64,000 nucleotides of DNA from Tolypothrix bouteillei VB521301 (GTDB taxonomy: Bacteria; Cyanobacteriota; Cyanobacteriia; Cyanobacteriales; Nostocaceae). The DNA is taken from NCBI RefSeq assembly GCF_000760695.4, contig NZ_JHEG04000001.1:1396717-1460716 (forward strand), in the 5' to 3' direction. Numbering within the stretch: position 1 is the stretch's first letter; every line of letters starts with the position of its first letter. Position numbers and translations under genes: made by a program. Positions 27,609-35,851 of this stretch are shown here, one piece after another. A model generated the notes under the pieces. That model did not search any database. It saw only the letters and a program-made list of their open reading frames with translations, and was not told where the DNA came from.

Positions 27609-29183
27609 ATGTTGATTCAAAACCAGGAGTCTGAGAATAAGTATCAAGATGTAACCCTGGCAGTTCTGGAGGATACACAAACCCTCAAAAATCATGCTGA
27701 TTTATTGATTGTTGATGATAATATCGCTAACCTTACTCTACTTTTTACTATTCTCAGTCAACAAGGATACAAAGTTCGGAAAGCGCTCGGTGGTGAAGCC
27801 GCGTTAAAAACAATTTTCTTAGAGCCACCCGATCTCATTTTGTTGGATATTAAAATGCCAGGGATAGATGGGTATGCTGTTTGTACCCAATTAAAAGCAT
27901 CTCCTCAAACTCGTGAAATTCCCATTATCTTCCTGAGTGCTTTAGATGAAGCAGTCGATAAAATTAGAGCTTTTGAGGTTGGAGGTGAAGACTACATCAC
28001 CAAACCGTTCCTAGCGGAAGAAGTTTTGATCCGAATTCGCTATCAACTTAATATTCAAAAGCAACGCCAACAACTTAAGGAACACAATCGGCTGCTGCAA
28101 AAGGAGATTCAAGAGCGAAAGCAAGCTGAAGCAGCAACTCAGCTGTTGTTAACCACAATTCATGCTGTTCATCAAGCATCTGATTTTAAGGATGCTTTAA
28201 AAATCCTTTTATGTATGGTACGTCAAGCCATCGATTGGGATTACGGCGAAGGTTGGATTTTAGATGACGGTACGATTACTTTACAACTGAGTCAAACTTG
28301 TCACGATCCAATGCACGATTTATCACTTATGCAATTTCATCAGGCGCGATTGGGCATAACCTTTACTGATGGTGTTGGATTGCTGGGTCGGGTTTGGGTC
28401 ACTCAGCAATCGGAGTGGATTGAAGATGTTTCACAAAAGCAAGCGCCTGTTTTTTTGAGGACGGAAGCAGCTAATCGTGCTGGATTGAAAGCGGCTTTTG
28501 GTGTGCCAATTGTGTTGCAGGAGCAAGTGCTTGCTGTTTTGGTTTTTTTCAAGCGATCGCCATTGCCTTACGATCCAAAGTTAGTACAATTAGTTAATGC
28601 TGTTGCGATTGAGCTAGCTGAATTTATACAGCGAAAGCAAACAGAGGAAGCATTGATACGCACCAACCACGAACTACAGCGCTTGGCGACTCTGGATGGG
28701 TTAACACAAGTCAACAATCGGCGCTGTTTTGATGAAGTACTGGAACGGGAATGGCAAAGGCTTCAACGCAGACAGGCTTTTTTGGCATTAATTATGTGCG
28801 ATATCGATTATTTCAAATTCTATAACGATTGCTACGGTCATGTAGCAGGGGATAATTGTCTTAAAGAAGTCGCTCATGCGATCGTGCGTGCGTGCAAACG
28901 TCCCGCAGATTTAGTTGCTCGCTATGGTGGAGAAGAATTTGCTGTACTGCTTCCCGAAACTGATATAGAGGGCGCTATTTGCATAGCACAACAGATCCGA
29001 CAGCAAGTTGCCAAGTTAGCCATTCCTCACGCAGGCTCTAGAGCAAGTACTCACGTAACACTTAGTATGGGAATTGCTAGCTTGATTCCTACACCAGAGT
29101 CTTTGCAGGAAAAGCTGATCGTTACTGCCGATCGAGCACTCTATAAAGCCAAAGCACAAGGACGCGACACCTATCACATATGA
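27609..29183 (+). CDS. Response regulator-GAF-GGDEF diguanylate cyclase
   Basis: The 524-residue signalling protein has three parts. A receiver (about 32-150) carries LLIVDDNIANL, DLILLDIKMPGIDGY and YITKPF. A short coiled coil and a GAF-like domain (about 175-340) follow. The GGDEF domain (about 355-520) has LDGLTQVNNRRCFDEVLERE and the active-site ARYGGEEFAVLLPE. The GGEEF signature predicts active c-di-GMP synthesis. No RxxD inhibitory site is obvious five residues before it. The kinase that phosphorylates it is not in the neighbourhood. Confidence 0.92.
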   Translation: MLIQNQESENKYQDVTLAVLEDTQTLKNHADLLIVDDNIANLTLLFTILSQQGYKVRKALGGEAALKTIFLEPPDLILLDIKMPGIDGYAVCTQLKASPQTREIPIIFLSALDEAVDKIRAFEVGGEDYITKPFLAEEVLIRIRYQLNIQKQRQQLKEHNRLLQKEIQERKQAEAATQLLLTTIHAVHQASDFKDALKILLCMVRQAIDWDYGEGWILDDGTITLQLSQTCHDPMHDLSLMQFHQARLGITFTDGVGLLGRVWVTQQSEWIEDVSQKQAPVFLRTEAANRAGLKAAFGVPIVLQEQVLAVLVFFKRSPLPYDPKLVQLVNAVAIELAEFIQRKQTEEALIRTNHELQRLATLDGLTQVNNRRCFDEVLEREWQRLQRRQAFLALIMCDIDYFKFYNDCYGHVAGDNCLKEVAHAIVRACKRPADLVARYGGEEFAVLLPETDIEGAICIAQQIRQQVAKLAIPHAGSRASTHVTLSMGIASLIPTPESLQEKLIVTADRALYKAKAQGRDTYHI

Positions 29184-29228
29184 TCTTTGAGTTTATCGCT
29201 CGGAAAGTTTTTGTGAGAGTAGCACAAT

Positions 29229-29900
29229 TCATTTTTTGACACGAGCCAGTGCATCCTCAGCCGCCGCCTTTTCAGCATCTTTTTTGCTGCGTCCCTTACC
29301 TTCGCCGTATACGCGATTATTTACAAGTACTTTGGCTGTGAATTCAGGAGCGTGGGAAGAACCACCAGCTTGGACTGTAACATATTTGGGAGGTGTTTGA
29401 GTCACATTACGCTGTACCCATTCTTGAAACTTATTCTTTGAATCTATGCTAGAGCGAGATTCAACAACTTTTTGTGGTACGGAATCAAAAAGTGGTTCTA
29501 TAATTTGACGAACCGCTTCTGTATCTGAATCGTTGTCTAAGTAGTAGGCGGCTATGACTGCTTCAAAGGTGCTGCTAAGCAAATTGGGATTGTGGTACCC
29601 ACCTTCTCGAATCGCTCCTTTGCCCAACCGCATCCTTAAGTCTAAGCCAACTTCCATAGCAAACTTTGCCAGTTGCTTTTCATCAACAAGTGCGGAACGT
29701 CGCCGAGTGAGTTCGTCTTCTTCCTTATCTGGATGGCGGCGATGGAGATATTCAGCACTTAAAAAAGTTAGCAAAGCATCTCCTAGAAATTCCAGACGTT
29801 CGTTGTGTTCTCCTGCATCTGGGTTTTCATGGACATAAGAACGGTGAGTGAGAGCATGGCGCAAAAGTTTTTCATTTCGGAATGTCAACAGTTTGTGCAT
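29229..29900 (-). CDS. rnc: Ribonuclease III
   Basis: The 223-residue protein has the RNase III signature NERLEFLGDALL (about residues 33-44) with catalytic acidic residues, a second site in LLSSTFEAVIAAYYLDN, and a C-terminal double-stranded RNA-binding domain (about 149-223, GEGKGRSKKDAEKAAAEDAL). It processes rRNA precursors and other duplex RNAs. Filamentous cyanobacteria often carry two or three RNase III-type genes and this may be one of several. It starts at ATG 29900. Confidence 0.92.
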   Translation of the reverse strand: MHKLLTFRNEKLLRHALTHRSYVHENPDAGEHNERLEFLGDALLTFLSAEYLHRRHPDKEEDELTRRRSALVDEKQLAKFAMEVGLDLRMRLGKGAIREGGYHNPNLLSSTFEAVIAAYYLDNDSDTEAVRQIIEPLFDSVPQKVVESRSSIDSKNKFQEWVQRNVTQTPPKYVTVQAGGSSHAPEFTAKVLVNNRVYGEGKGRSKKDAEKAAAEDALARVKK

Positions 29901-30439
29901 TGGTCTGTTTGATTGTTAGGTGTGATGTGCGTGTTATGGCAATCTTATTTGAATTATGGAAATTTTAACGAACCGCAGAGGCGTTGAGGGCGCTGAGGGA
30001 GGAAAGAGGGGATTTCAAAAATTAAACTGGGTTCCTATTACAGTACAGGTATTTGTCTGAGAAGTTTAGTAATTCGCTAGCTATCTACATGAGAAATTCT
30101 AGGTGACTCTATCAAAGGCAAAACCCAGTTTCTTAAAGTCACTTTGTTTTTAAAATTTATAGAATTTTTAGATTTAGGGCACTTCAAATTACTTAAAGTC
30201 AATCGCAAATTTTCCCGACACACAGTCTACCTTTGCCAGTCATGATGCGATCGCTTATCTTAGTCTCCGTACAATTTACTGGTAACAAATACTGTTTTTC
30301 TAGAAATATTAATTTATCCGAGAGCAAACAATTTAACTTTCTGTCTAATATACCTGAAGAGATTCGGAGTATTCTTAAGGGCAAAAATCCTTATCCTTCG
30401 CTTTCAAGCCCTCTCATTGCTCAGACAGAAAATGAGAAT
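29901..30439. other. Intergenic region with eroded nuclease-like sequence
   Basis: A CGCAGAGGCGTTGAGGGCGC module near 29970 is a dispersed repeat also seen in inverted form near 63390. From about 30233 the plus strand is open and reads FNFLSNIPEEIRSIL (about 30330-30375), again like the end of a NucA-type nuclease, before running antisense through the pentapeptide gene. I regard this as a second nuclease remnant, at lower confidence than the one at 9 kb. Confidence 0.35.
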
Positions 30440-31336
30440 TTATTCTTCAAAGAAAATGTTTTCGCTGCTGGGGTGCAGTTTCCCAGTGGGTTCGTCAATG
30501 AAGACGCCATCACACCAGGTAACATGGCACTTGAAACTAGGTTCTTCACCAGAAGCGCCAAAATTAGCGCCTTGGAAATTGGAACAAACATAATTAGCAC
30601 AGGTAGAATCGATCCCAACCCCATTCATTCCACGGAAGTCGCAATAAATCAGCATAATGCTTTCAAAGTTGCAAATATCCATGTTGGCATCCCGAAAATC
30701 ACAATAGATGAATTTGGTCATCAAAAAATTAGAAGCACGGAATTTGACATTGCTAAAGTTGACGTAGCTCAAGCTCGCGCCGCTCAAGTCAATGGACTGG
30801 AGGTCAACGCCGCTCAAGTCACCACGATGCAAAACGATACTTCTAAAGTTTCGCTCCCCATCTGCATAACGCCTGAGCAATTCTCTTGTGGTAATAATTC
30901 TGGTGTCACTATTTTCAATACTGCCATCAGGCATAATGGTATTACAAAAAATAGTCCTTTCGTTGACTTGAATATTAGCCAAGTTGGCATCAGTCAAGTT
31001 TGCACCGCTCAAGTTAGCACCGCTCAAGTTGGCATCGCTCAAGTTGGCACCAGTCAAATTAGCACGATCCAAATTAGCACTTCGGAGATTGGTATTGCTC
31101 AAGTTGGTGTTAATAAAAAGAGTATTGGTAAAGTGAGATCTTTCCAAATTAGCACTCCTCAAGTTAGTATTCATCAAACCACCGCTCTCGATGTAAACTC
31201 CGCCCAAATCGACGTTGCTCAGGTTGACACCAATCAACCAAGGTGGTCTGACAAAGAAAGCTCCCAAATTAATTCTCCTAAAATCTCTTTCCCCTGCAGC
31301 ATATCGTTGCAACAACTCCTCAGCAGTTATAGTCAT
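30440..31336 (-). CDS. Pentapeptide-repeat protein with two repeat units
   Basis: The 298-residue protein contains two successive units. Unit one (about 1-140) starts EELLQRYAAGERDFRRINLG, holds pentapeptides such as SANLDRANLTGANLSDANLS and ends FCNTIMPDGSIENSD. Unit two starts again with RELLRRYADGERNFRSI and becomes irregular (FIYCDFRDAN, CDFRGMN). Each unit mirrors the single-unit paralogues at 9.2 and 31.7 kb, implying duplication and fusion. A strong ribosome site, GGAGG at 31344-31348, precedes ATG 31336, which supports this strand. The plus strand is also open but has no comparable start. Function unknown. Confidence 0.8.
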   Translation of the reverse strand: MTITAEELLQRYAAGERDFRRINLGAFFVRPPWLIGVNLSNVDLGGVYIESGGLMNTNLRSANLERSHFTNTLFINTNLSNTNLRSANLDRANLTGANLSDANLSGANLSGANLTDANLANIQVNERTIFCNTIMPDGSIENSDTRIITTRELLRRYADGERNFRSIVLHRGDLSGVDLQSIDLSGASLSYVNFSNVKFRASNFLMTKFIYCDFRDANMDICNFESIMLIYCDFRGMNGVGIDSTCANYVCSNFQGANFGASGEEPSFKCHVTWCDGVFIDEPTGKLHPSSENIFFEE

Positions 31337-31376
31337 CTATACACCTCCGCATTAATCGACACATACAAAGATAACC

Positions 31377-31637
31377 ACTGTTACAGGACAAACTGTTAGC
31401 CATACCTTCGTTGACAATGGCACTTACACCGCAACGCTCACAGTGACTGATTCAATGGGCACATCTGTCGTTCAAACGCTTTCACTGAGTGTCAACAATG
31501 TCGCACCCCGAGCGATCGCACTTGACGATTTTGCAGTCAACAAAGGAACTGCAATCTCCCTGAACGGTAGCTTCACCGATCGGATTTCTTCACAAATATT
31601 TCTAAGGATATCCAAGATGCTATTGAACGGACACTGA
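31377..31637 (+). pseudogene. PKD-domain fragment of a large secreted protein
   Basis: The frame from about 31377 reads TVTGQTVSHTFVDNGTYTAT then LTVTDSMGTSVVQTLSLSV, NVAPRAIALDD and VNKGTAISLNGSFTD. This is the end of one PKD immunoglobulin-like repeat and the start of the next, as in long calcium-binding or matrixin-type exoproteins of filamentous cyanobacteria. It lacks start, signal and neighbouring repeats and turns into unrelated sequence after 31580. It is a coding relic sandwiched between two antisense pentapeptide genes. Confidence 0.65.
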
Positions 31638-31733
31638 GTCCTGAAATAACCTCAAGGACATCTCTTTTGACAAATCTTAGATTTAGAAAGTTTTGAGGTG
31701 TTTAATCCTAGCAGCTTTTCTTCCTCATTAAAC

Positions 31734-32453
31734 CTAGAGGTTATTGCTAACCATTCCCCCGTCTGGCATAATGGTATTGAAAAGAATGCAACTATCAACA
31801 TCAGCATCCCAAGCACCAGTCAAATCCGCATTAGTCAAATCAACTTGTTCAAAGACAGCGCAGTCCAACATAGCATTGCTCAAGTTAACACCTCTCCAAT
31901 TAGCGTCTTTCACGTAGGTAGAATACAGGTCAGCACCGCTGAGGTTGGCATCACCGAAATCAGTACGCAACAATAGAGCAGAATCCAAACCAGAATTTCT
32001 CAAGTTGGCCCTACTGAATTTGGCATCTCTCATCTTGCAATACCTCAAATTGGCATCTTCCAGGATAGCATCACAGAAGCTAGCTTCAGTCAGATCGGCA
32101 CCCCCCAAATCGGAACCCCTCAAATTGGTGCGAATAAGCTTGGCACGAATCAAGTCAGTATTAATCAGGTTTGCACGACTCAAGTCAGCACCGCTCAAGT
32201 CGGCACAACTCAGTTTGGCATCAATCAGATCGGCACCGCTCAAGTTAGCACCACTAAAATTGATGCCAACCAAACGGCTTCGGCGCAGTTTACTTTGACT
32301 GAGATTAATTCCATTCAAATCGGTGGCACCCATCGGGTTTTCGTACTTATCCCAGACAGCCCCACTCAAATCAGCCTCACTCAAATCAACCCCACTAAAA
32401 TCTCTCTCCCCGATAGCATATTGCTGCAACAACTGCTCAACAGTTATCCTCAT
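31734..32453 (-). CDS. Pentapeptide-repeat protein
   Basis: The 239-residue protein starts EQLLQQYAIGERDFSGVDLS, has about 35 A(D/N)LXX units (GANLSGADLIDAKLSCADLS, GADLTEASFCDAI) and closes LFNTIMPDGGMVSNNL. It is a beta-helix scaffold of unknown role. GGGAGG at 32461-32466 precedes ATG 32453. The leader (TTGATTAACC...TATATAG) is similar to that of the paralogue at 31336, so regulation is probably shared. Here the opposite strand is broken by a frame change near 31973, while this strand stays intact. That argues the minus strand is the functional one at all three loci. Confidence 0.82.
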   Translation of the reverse strand: MRITVEQLLQQYAIGERDFSGVDLSEADLSGAVWDKYENPMGATDLNGINLSQSKLRRSRLVGINFSGANLSGADLIDAKLSCADLSGADLSRANLINTDLIRAKLIRTNLRGSDLGGADLTEASFCDAILEDANLRYCKMRDAKFSRANLRNSGLDSALLLRTDFGDANLSGADLYSTYVKDANWRGVNLSNAMLDCAVFEQVDLTNADLTGAWDADVDSCILFNTIMPDGGMVSNNL

Positions 32454-32568
32454 CTATATACCTCCCGGTTAATCAACACATATGCGCCCACTGAAACAAA
32501 TAGGGAGCATCCCTATTTGGAAAAAACACGCTTGCGATTGAAATCACGTCTACACAAACGAAGTCCCT

Positions 32569-32720
32569 CCGGGTTCGCCAGTTCCCTACGGCGGGAAACC
32601 CGCCTGCAGGACTAGACTCACCGCCTGCGCGGACTGTGTACAAAGTCCACGTAGGTGGACTTTGTTTGTATAGCCGAGGCAGCGCGTTGCGGGGGTTCCC
32701 CCCGTTGAAGCGCCTGCCGT
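32569..32720. repeat. Dispersed palindromic repeat cluster
   Basis: It carries modules CTCCGGGTTCGCCAGTTCCC, GACTAGACTCACCGCCTGCG, a GTCCACGTAGGTGGAC hairpin followed by TTTGTATAGCC, and GCGTTGCGGGGGTTCCCCCC. The first two modules are shared with 17.2-17.5 kb, and the hairpin-plus-TTTGTATAGCC unit with 11.2 and 33.65 kb. Frames crossing it on both strands are repeat products. Confidence 0.7.
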
Positions 32721-32992
32721 CCAGAATTCCATTCTGAGGGCAATTGGTAAATTTGGGATACTCCCGCATCAACAAGACTTTTAACAAATAAATATTCTTC
32801 AATCGTAGATATATAAATCGGAAAATTTACTAATTCTTCTGGCAATTGAGATTCATGCAAAGCTTTATTTAACTTACTTACAGTTTTTAAATACAAGTAA
32901 GCTATATAAAAAATAAGAAGTAATAATATTCCCAAAAACAAGAAACAAAAATATGAAAAGTATTGTAACATTTGTAGACGAACTGCGAGCAC
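32618..32992 (-). CDS. Possible small membrane protein whose end runs into a repeat
   Basis: A 124-codon frame with one strong hydrophobic helix near residues 12-35 (YFSYFCFLFLGILLLLIFYI), then a charged part (ISTIEEYLFVKSLVDAGVSQ). The last 35 codons fall inside the dispersed repeat cluster and give Arg/Gln-rich sequence unlike a protein domain. If a gene exists, its original 3' end has been replaced by the repeat. No family recognised. Confidence 0.35.
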   Translation of the reverse strand: MLAVRLQMLQYFSYFCFLFLGILLLLIFYIAYLYLKTVSKLNKALHESQLPEELVNFPIYISTIEEYLFVKSLVDAGVSQIYQLPSEWNSGRQALQRGEPPQRAASAIQTKSTYVDFVHSPRRR

Positions 32993-32996
32993 TAAA

Positions 32997-33221
32997 TTAC
33001 CGCAACTCTAACATTTCTTCTATTGTCAAATTAATATCACTTGCAATTTGGCGTAGCAACCTAGGAGAAATATCACGCCCTTTGTGAAACGGAACAGTTG
33101 TTCCTCTACCGTCTTCATAACGAAACTGCTTATATGAGCCTTTCTGACGCACCTCCACAAAGCCAAGGCTTTCCAATATCTTAACGACTTCCTATGGTTT
33201 CAGAACGGCTATGTTGCTTAT
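32997..33221 (-). pseudogene. hicA: HicA toxin, inactivated
   Basis: The frame, read from the position overlapping the hicB stop, gives I-S-N-I-A-V-L-K-P, stop (TAG), then EVVKILESLGFVEVRQKGSY, KQFRYEDGRGTTVPFHKGRD and ISPRLLRQIASDINLTIEEM. This is HicA over its full 75 codons. Three defects are visible: the expected ATG is ATA (33219-33221), codon 10 is TAG, and the catalytic His of the family's GSH motif is Tyr (GSY). Each fits a single C-to-T or G-to-A transition. HicA is an mRNA-cutting double-stranded RNA-binding-fold toxin; this copy cannot be active. Confidence 0.88.
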
Positions 33222-33433
33222 GCTGAATAGATGACAATCTGTTGCGTACCAACAAACTCTGTCTCGAATATGACCTCTTCGTCCTCCAGAAGCATCTCAA
33301 TCACTTCACGCAAATTTTCAAGTAACTCGTCTAAGGTTTCTCCTTGGGAATGAGCGCCTGGAAATCCAGGAACATAGCCCACATAAAGTTTGGTATCAGA
33401 ATCTTTCTCGACGATAGCAGTGAAGGTTTTCAT
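33218..33433 (-). CDS. hicB: HicB-family antitoxin
   Basis: The intact 71-residue protein reads FTAIVEKDSDTKLYVGYVPG, FPGAHSQGETLDELLENLRE, the partial RNase H-like fold that defines HicB antitoxins. HicB normally binds and blocks HicA. It precedes hicA in the operon, with stop and start overlapping. The C-terminal DNA-binding helix found in longer HicB proteins is absent, as in many cyanobacterial short versions. It appears to survive although its toxin is dead. Confidence 0.85.
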   Translation of the reverse strand: MKTFTAIVEKDSDTKLYVGYVPGFPGAHSQGETLDELLENLREVIEMLLEDEEVIFETEFVGTQQIVIYSA

Positions 33434-33718
33434 GATATTAACATCGCAATTGTTTCACTTATTCAGAGCATAGCGTTTACATGATTTCGGGAAGCACCAG
33501 TATTTTCATCATTTGAGCGATCGCTTTTTCGACTAATCGTTCAATTCGGAATTGCCATTAAATATACCGTAGCAAGAGCTAGCAACAACTTGCGAAAGAA
33601 ATTATACCAATTTTCGATAAAGATGCATACAATTAGCCTGCGAAGCGCCCTCTTTATTTGTATAGCTCCACCCTTCTAGGGTGAGGGCAATAATGTGCAA
33701 CTTCACATAGAGTTGGTC
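33434..33718. other. Intergenic region with a dispersed hairpin
   Basis: No gene. The perfect hairpin CACCCT-TCT-AGGGTG (33669-33683) sits in the TTTGTATAGC(T/C)CCA...GTGAGGGCA repeat that also occurs near 11.28 kb. A GCGATCGC octamer is near 33519. Confidence 0.5.
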
Positions 33719-33873
33719 TTAGAGTGATGGAGTAATTAGATTATCCAATGAAATCCAAGATTCTAGAGTAAGCGGTTTTACTTGTTGGATACGTTGAAAA
33801 TCATCCTCGGTTGAACCACGGTTAGATTGTAGTAGATTGCAGTTGCAGCAAGCCAAAGGTCATTAGCCATCAT
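33719..33873 (-). pseudogene. PIN-domain toxin C-terminal fragment with a one-base frameshift
   Basis: The minus strand reads MANDLWLAATAIYYNLTVV (ATG 33870), typical of the third acidic motif of PIN toxins. It then shifts frame near 33814 and continues STEDDFQRIQQVKPLTLESW to the TAA at 33719. Restoring one T would join the two halves into a normal VapC end. The first two thirds of the domain are missing. It is a dead relative of the intact VapC at the start of the window. Confidence 0.7.
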
Positions 33874-34086
33874 TTCATAAAAAGTCTGGTGAGGGTAGAT
33901 AGAACTATAGAACCCTTACAAAGGAGCGTTATTCTTGTCAAAGCCACCTGTAGTACAAAGATACTTTTTTAATCCGAGGCGGAGCCTCTAGAGCTGCATT
34001 CCCAGGCGGAGCCTGGGAACGAGTTGGTGGAGGAGAGAAATGATTACTTAGTTAAACATTTTACAAAATTTGATTTAATATGTTTG

Positions 34087-34896
34087 ATGGAGATGATGAC
34101 CACTATATCTTCTGAAAATCAGTTAAACTCAAGCTGTTCGAGTGCTTGTATCTGGGAGTTATTATACGCAGAACAAGCACGGCAGTTGCGGGGAAAAATT
34201 GCTGTGGATGAACAACTGCAAAATCTAATTCATGAGGTTTGCCGTCATGCAGATTTAAGTGCGGAACGGCAAAAAGCTCTCAATCGGCTGCTCGTACAAC
34301 TACAGCAACTACCCGGTATCTATAAGTCTGTTCACCAAGATTATCCTCAGGCTTTAAATGATACTTGGCAATGGGTTGGTCGCAGCATCTGTGATTTTCA
34401 ACCACGCCGGAGTTCCGTACAACAAAGCTTGGTCAGTTGGATTAATGGCTACCTGAAGTGGAGAATTGTAGATTTGTACGCTAAGGACAATCAATATGTT
34501 ACCAGTTTAGATAAACCAATACGGAATGATGATGGAGACCAAATAGCTCTGCTCGATTTCTTGCCCGATCCACAATTTACAAGCCTTTCTTTAGACTTAT
34601 TAGATATTAAAATTCTTCAACTGCAAGAAGGGGAACGCCAGGATCTCGGTCAAAAAATAAAGGCACAAATTATACAAGATACCCAAGGGACGCTCTGTGC
34701 AAGTCATCCGCGAAAGCACCCAGAATGTCACTGTCAGTTATTGGCAAAGCGTTTGCTATTGCAGGAACCTCCTGAAAAAATTTCTGACATTGCCAGAGAG
34801 TTTGATATAAACAACCAAACCCTTTATTCACACTGGAAGCAAAAATGCCTTCCTTTATTAGCAGAGCTTGGACGAAATTGCGGGTATAAACCATGA
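34087..34896 (+). CDS. Sigma-70-like factor of the DUF1822/CHAT operon
   Basis: The protein has about 270 residues. The middle QSLVSWINGYLKWRIVDLYA followed by SLDKPIRNDDGD resembles sigma region 2 to linker. The end PPEKISDIAREFDINNQTLY-SHWKQKCLPLL looks like a region-4 helix-turn-helix. It belongs to a divergent group of sigma-like proteins encoded in front of DUF1822 and CHAT genes in cyanobacteria. The start is uncertain: ATG 34087, 34093 or 34096 are all possible, and TTG 34024 is in frame behind a GGAGGAG run. ATGA overlap with the next gene implies translational coupling. Confidence 0.7.
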   Translation: MEMMTTISSENQLNSSCSSACIWELLYAEQARQLRGKIAVDEQLQNLIHEVCRHADLSAERQKALNRLLVQLQQLPGIYKSVHQDYPQALNDTWQWVGRSICDFQPRRSSVQQSLVSWINGYLKWRIVDLYAKDNQYVTSLDKPIRNDDGDQIALLDFLPDPQFTSLSLDLLDIKILQLQEGERQDLGQKIKAQIIQDTQGTLCASHPRKHPECHCQLLAKRLLLQEPPEKISDIAREFDINNQTLYSHWKQKCLPLLAELGRNCGYKP

Positions 34897-35828
34897 CTAG
34901 CGTAGAATTAGAACCGATTGGTGTTCCTCTGGGTAAAGATGCTCATCGTTGGGCTGAGATGTTTGCCTCAGAACAAGCGACACCCCAAAAAGGCAAACAA
35001 GTCTATCTCAATACTTTAGCTGTGTGTGCCGTTCACAGTTATTTAAAATGGTTGATGGTGGAAACCGACCTTACCAGTGGTGACAGTTGGGAACCGGGTT
35101 TGCGGGCAATTTTTAATGTTGCGGATTTAGTTGTCCCCAATGTAGGAACATTGGAATGTCGTCCGGTGCTACCTGGTGAGATTGCTTTTGAGTTACCAAT
35201 GGAGGTCACTGAAAATAGAATTGGTTATGTGGCAGTTCAATTTAGCGATCGCCTGGATTCCGTACAATTACTGGGATTTGCTCGTGCCACAACTGCTGAT
35301 GAATCTCTTGAAACTGTACAACTGTCTCAGCTACAGCCTTTAGAGGCTCTCATCGAGACTATTTTCCCCGTTCATAGCAACGAAGTTGTCAGTTCTAGAA
35401 TGAAATCAGAACAGTTTTTCGTTAACTTGCGTCAGTGGTTTGAGGGAATTTTTAACCAAGACTGGCAGCCTGCTGAATTGGCGCTTGCGGGTAATTTTAG
35501 GCACATGACTCCTGCAACCAATTTTGTAAGTCGGGTAAAAGAAATTTATTTGGTCGATCGCCCATTACGCCTTGTCGTACAAGTGACACCTCAAGAGACT
35601 GACTCAGTTGATATTCGCTTGCGTCTTTACCCAGGGAAGAATGGAAATTATTTGCCGGAAAATTTACAGCTTGTTTTGTTTGATGAAGTAGGAAGTGCTT
35701 GTATGGAAGCACAATCTAAAAAAACTGACAGTTGGATGGAATTGGAGTTTAGTTGCCAACAAAACGAAATGTTTAGTGTCAAAGTGGTGTTAGAAGGGAC
35801 AAGTTTGACTGAAAAGTTTATTGTCTGA
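34893..35828 (+). CDS. DUF1822 family protein
   Basis: The 311-residue soluble protein matches DUF1822: LGKDAHRWAEMFASEQATPQ, VYLNTLAVCAVHSYLKWLMV, CRPVLPGEIAFELPMEVTEN, RIGYVAVQFSDRL and FNQDWQPAELALAGNFR. The family is almost confined to cyanobacteria and its function is unknown. Its start overlaps the sigma-like gene by four bases and it ends 23 bases before the CHAT gene. It is therefore the middle member of a tight three-gene operon and a candidate partner or substrate of the protease. Confidence 0.85.
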   Translation: MTSVELEPIGVPLGKDAHRWAEMFASEQATPQKGKQVYLNTLAVCAVHSYLKWLMVETDLTSGDSWEPGLRAIFNVADLVVPNVGTLECRPVLPGEIAFELPMEVTENRIGYVAVQFSDRLDSVQLLGFARATTADESLETVQLSQLQPLEALIETIFPVHSNEVVSSRMKSEQFFVNLRQWFEGIFNQDWQPAELALAGNFRHMTPATNFVSRVKEIYLVDRPLRLVVQVTPQETDSVDIRLRLYPGKNGNYLPENLQLVLFDEVGSACMEAQSKKTDSWMELEFSCQQNEMFSVKVVLEGTSLTEKFIV

Positions 35829-35851
35829 GCATCAAATAACAGGTTACCTGT

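Noticed and set aside
30233..31399. 388-codon plus-strand frame as a secreted repeat protein
   Set aside because: It is the antisense of the two-unit pentapeptide gene, whose strand has GGAGG before its ATG. No signal peptide or convincing start on the plus strand.
31945..32615. Plus-strand frames rich in K-S-A-P-L-K repeats
   Set aside because: Antisense of the third pentapeptide gene in two further frames, and the last 100 bases are dispersed repeat.
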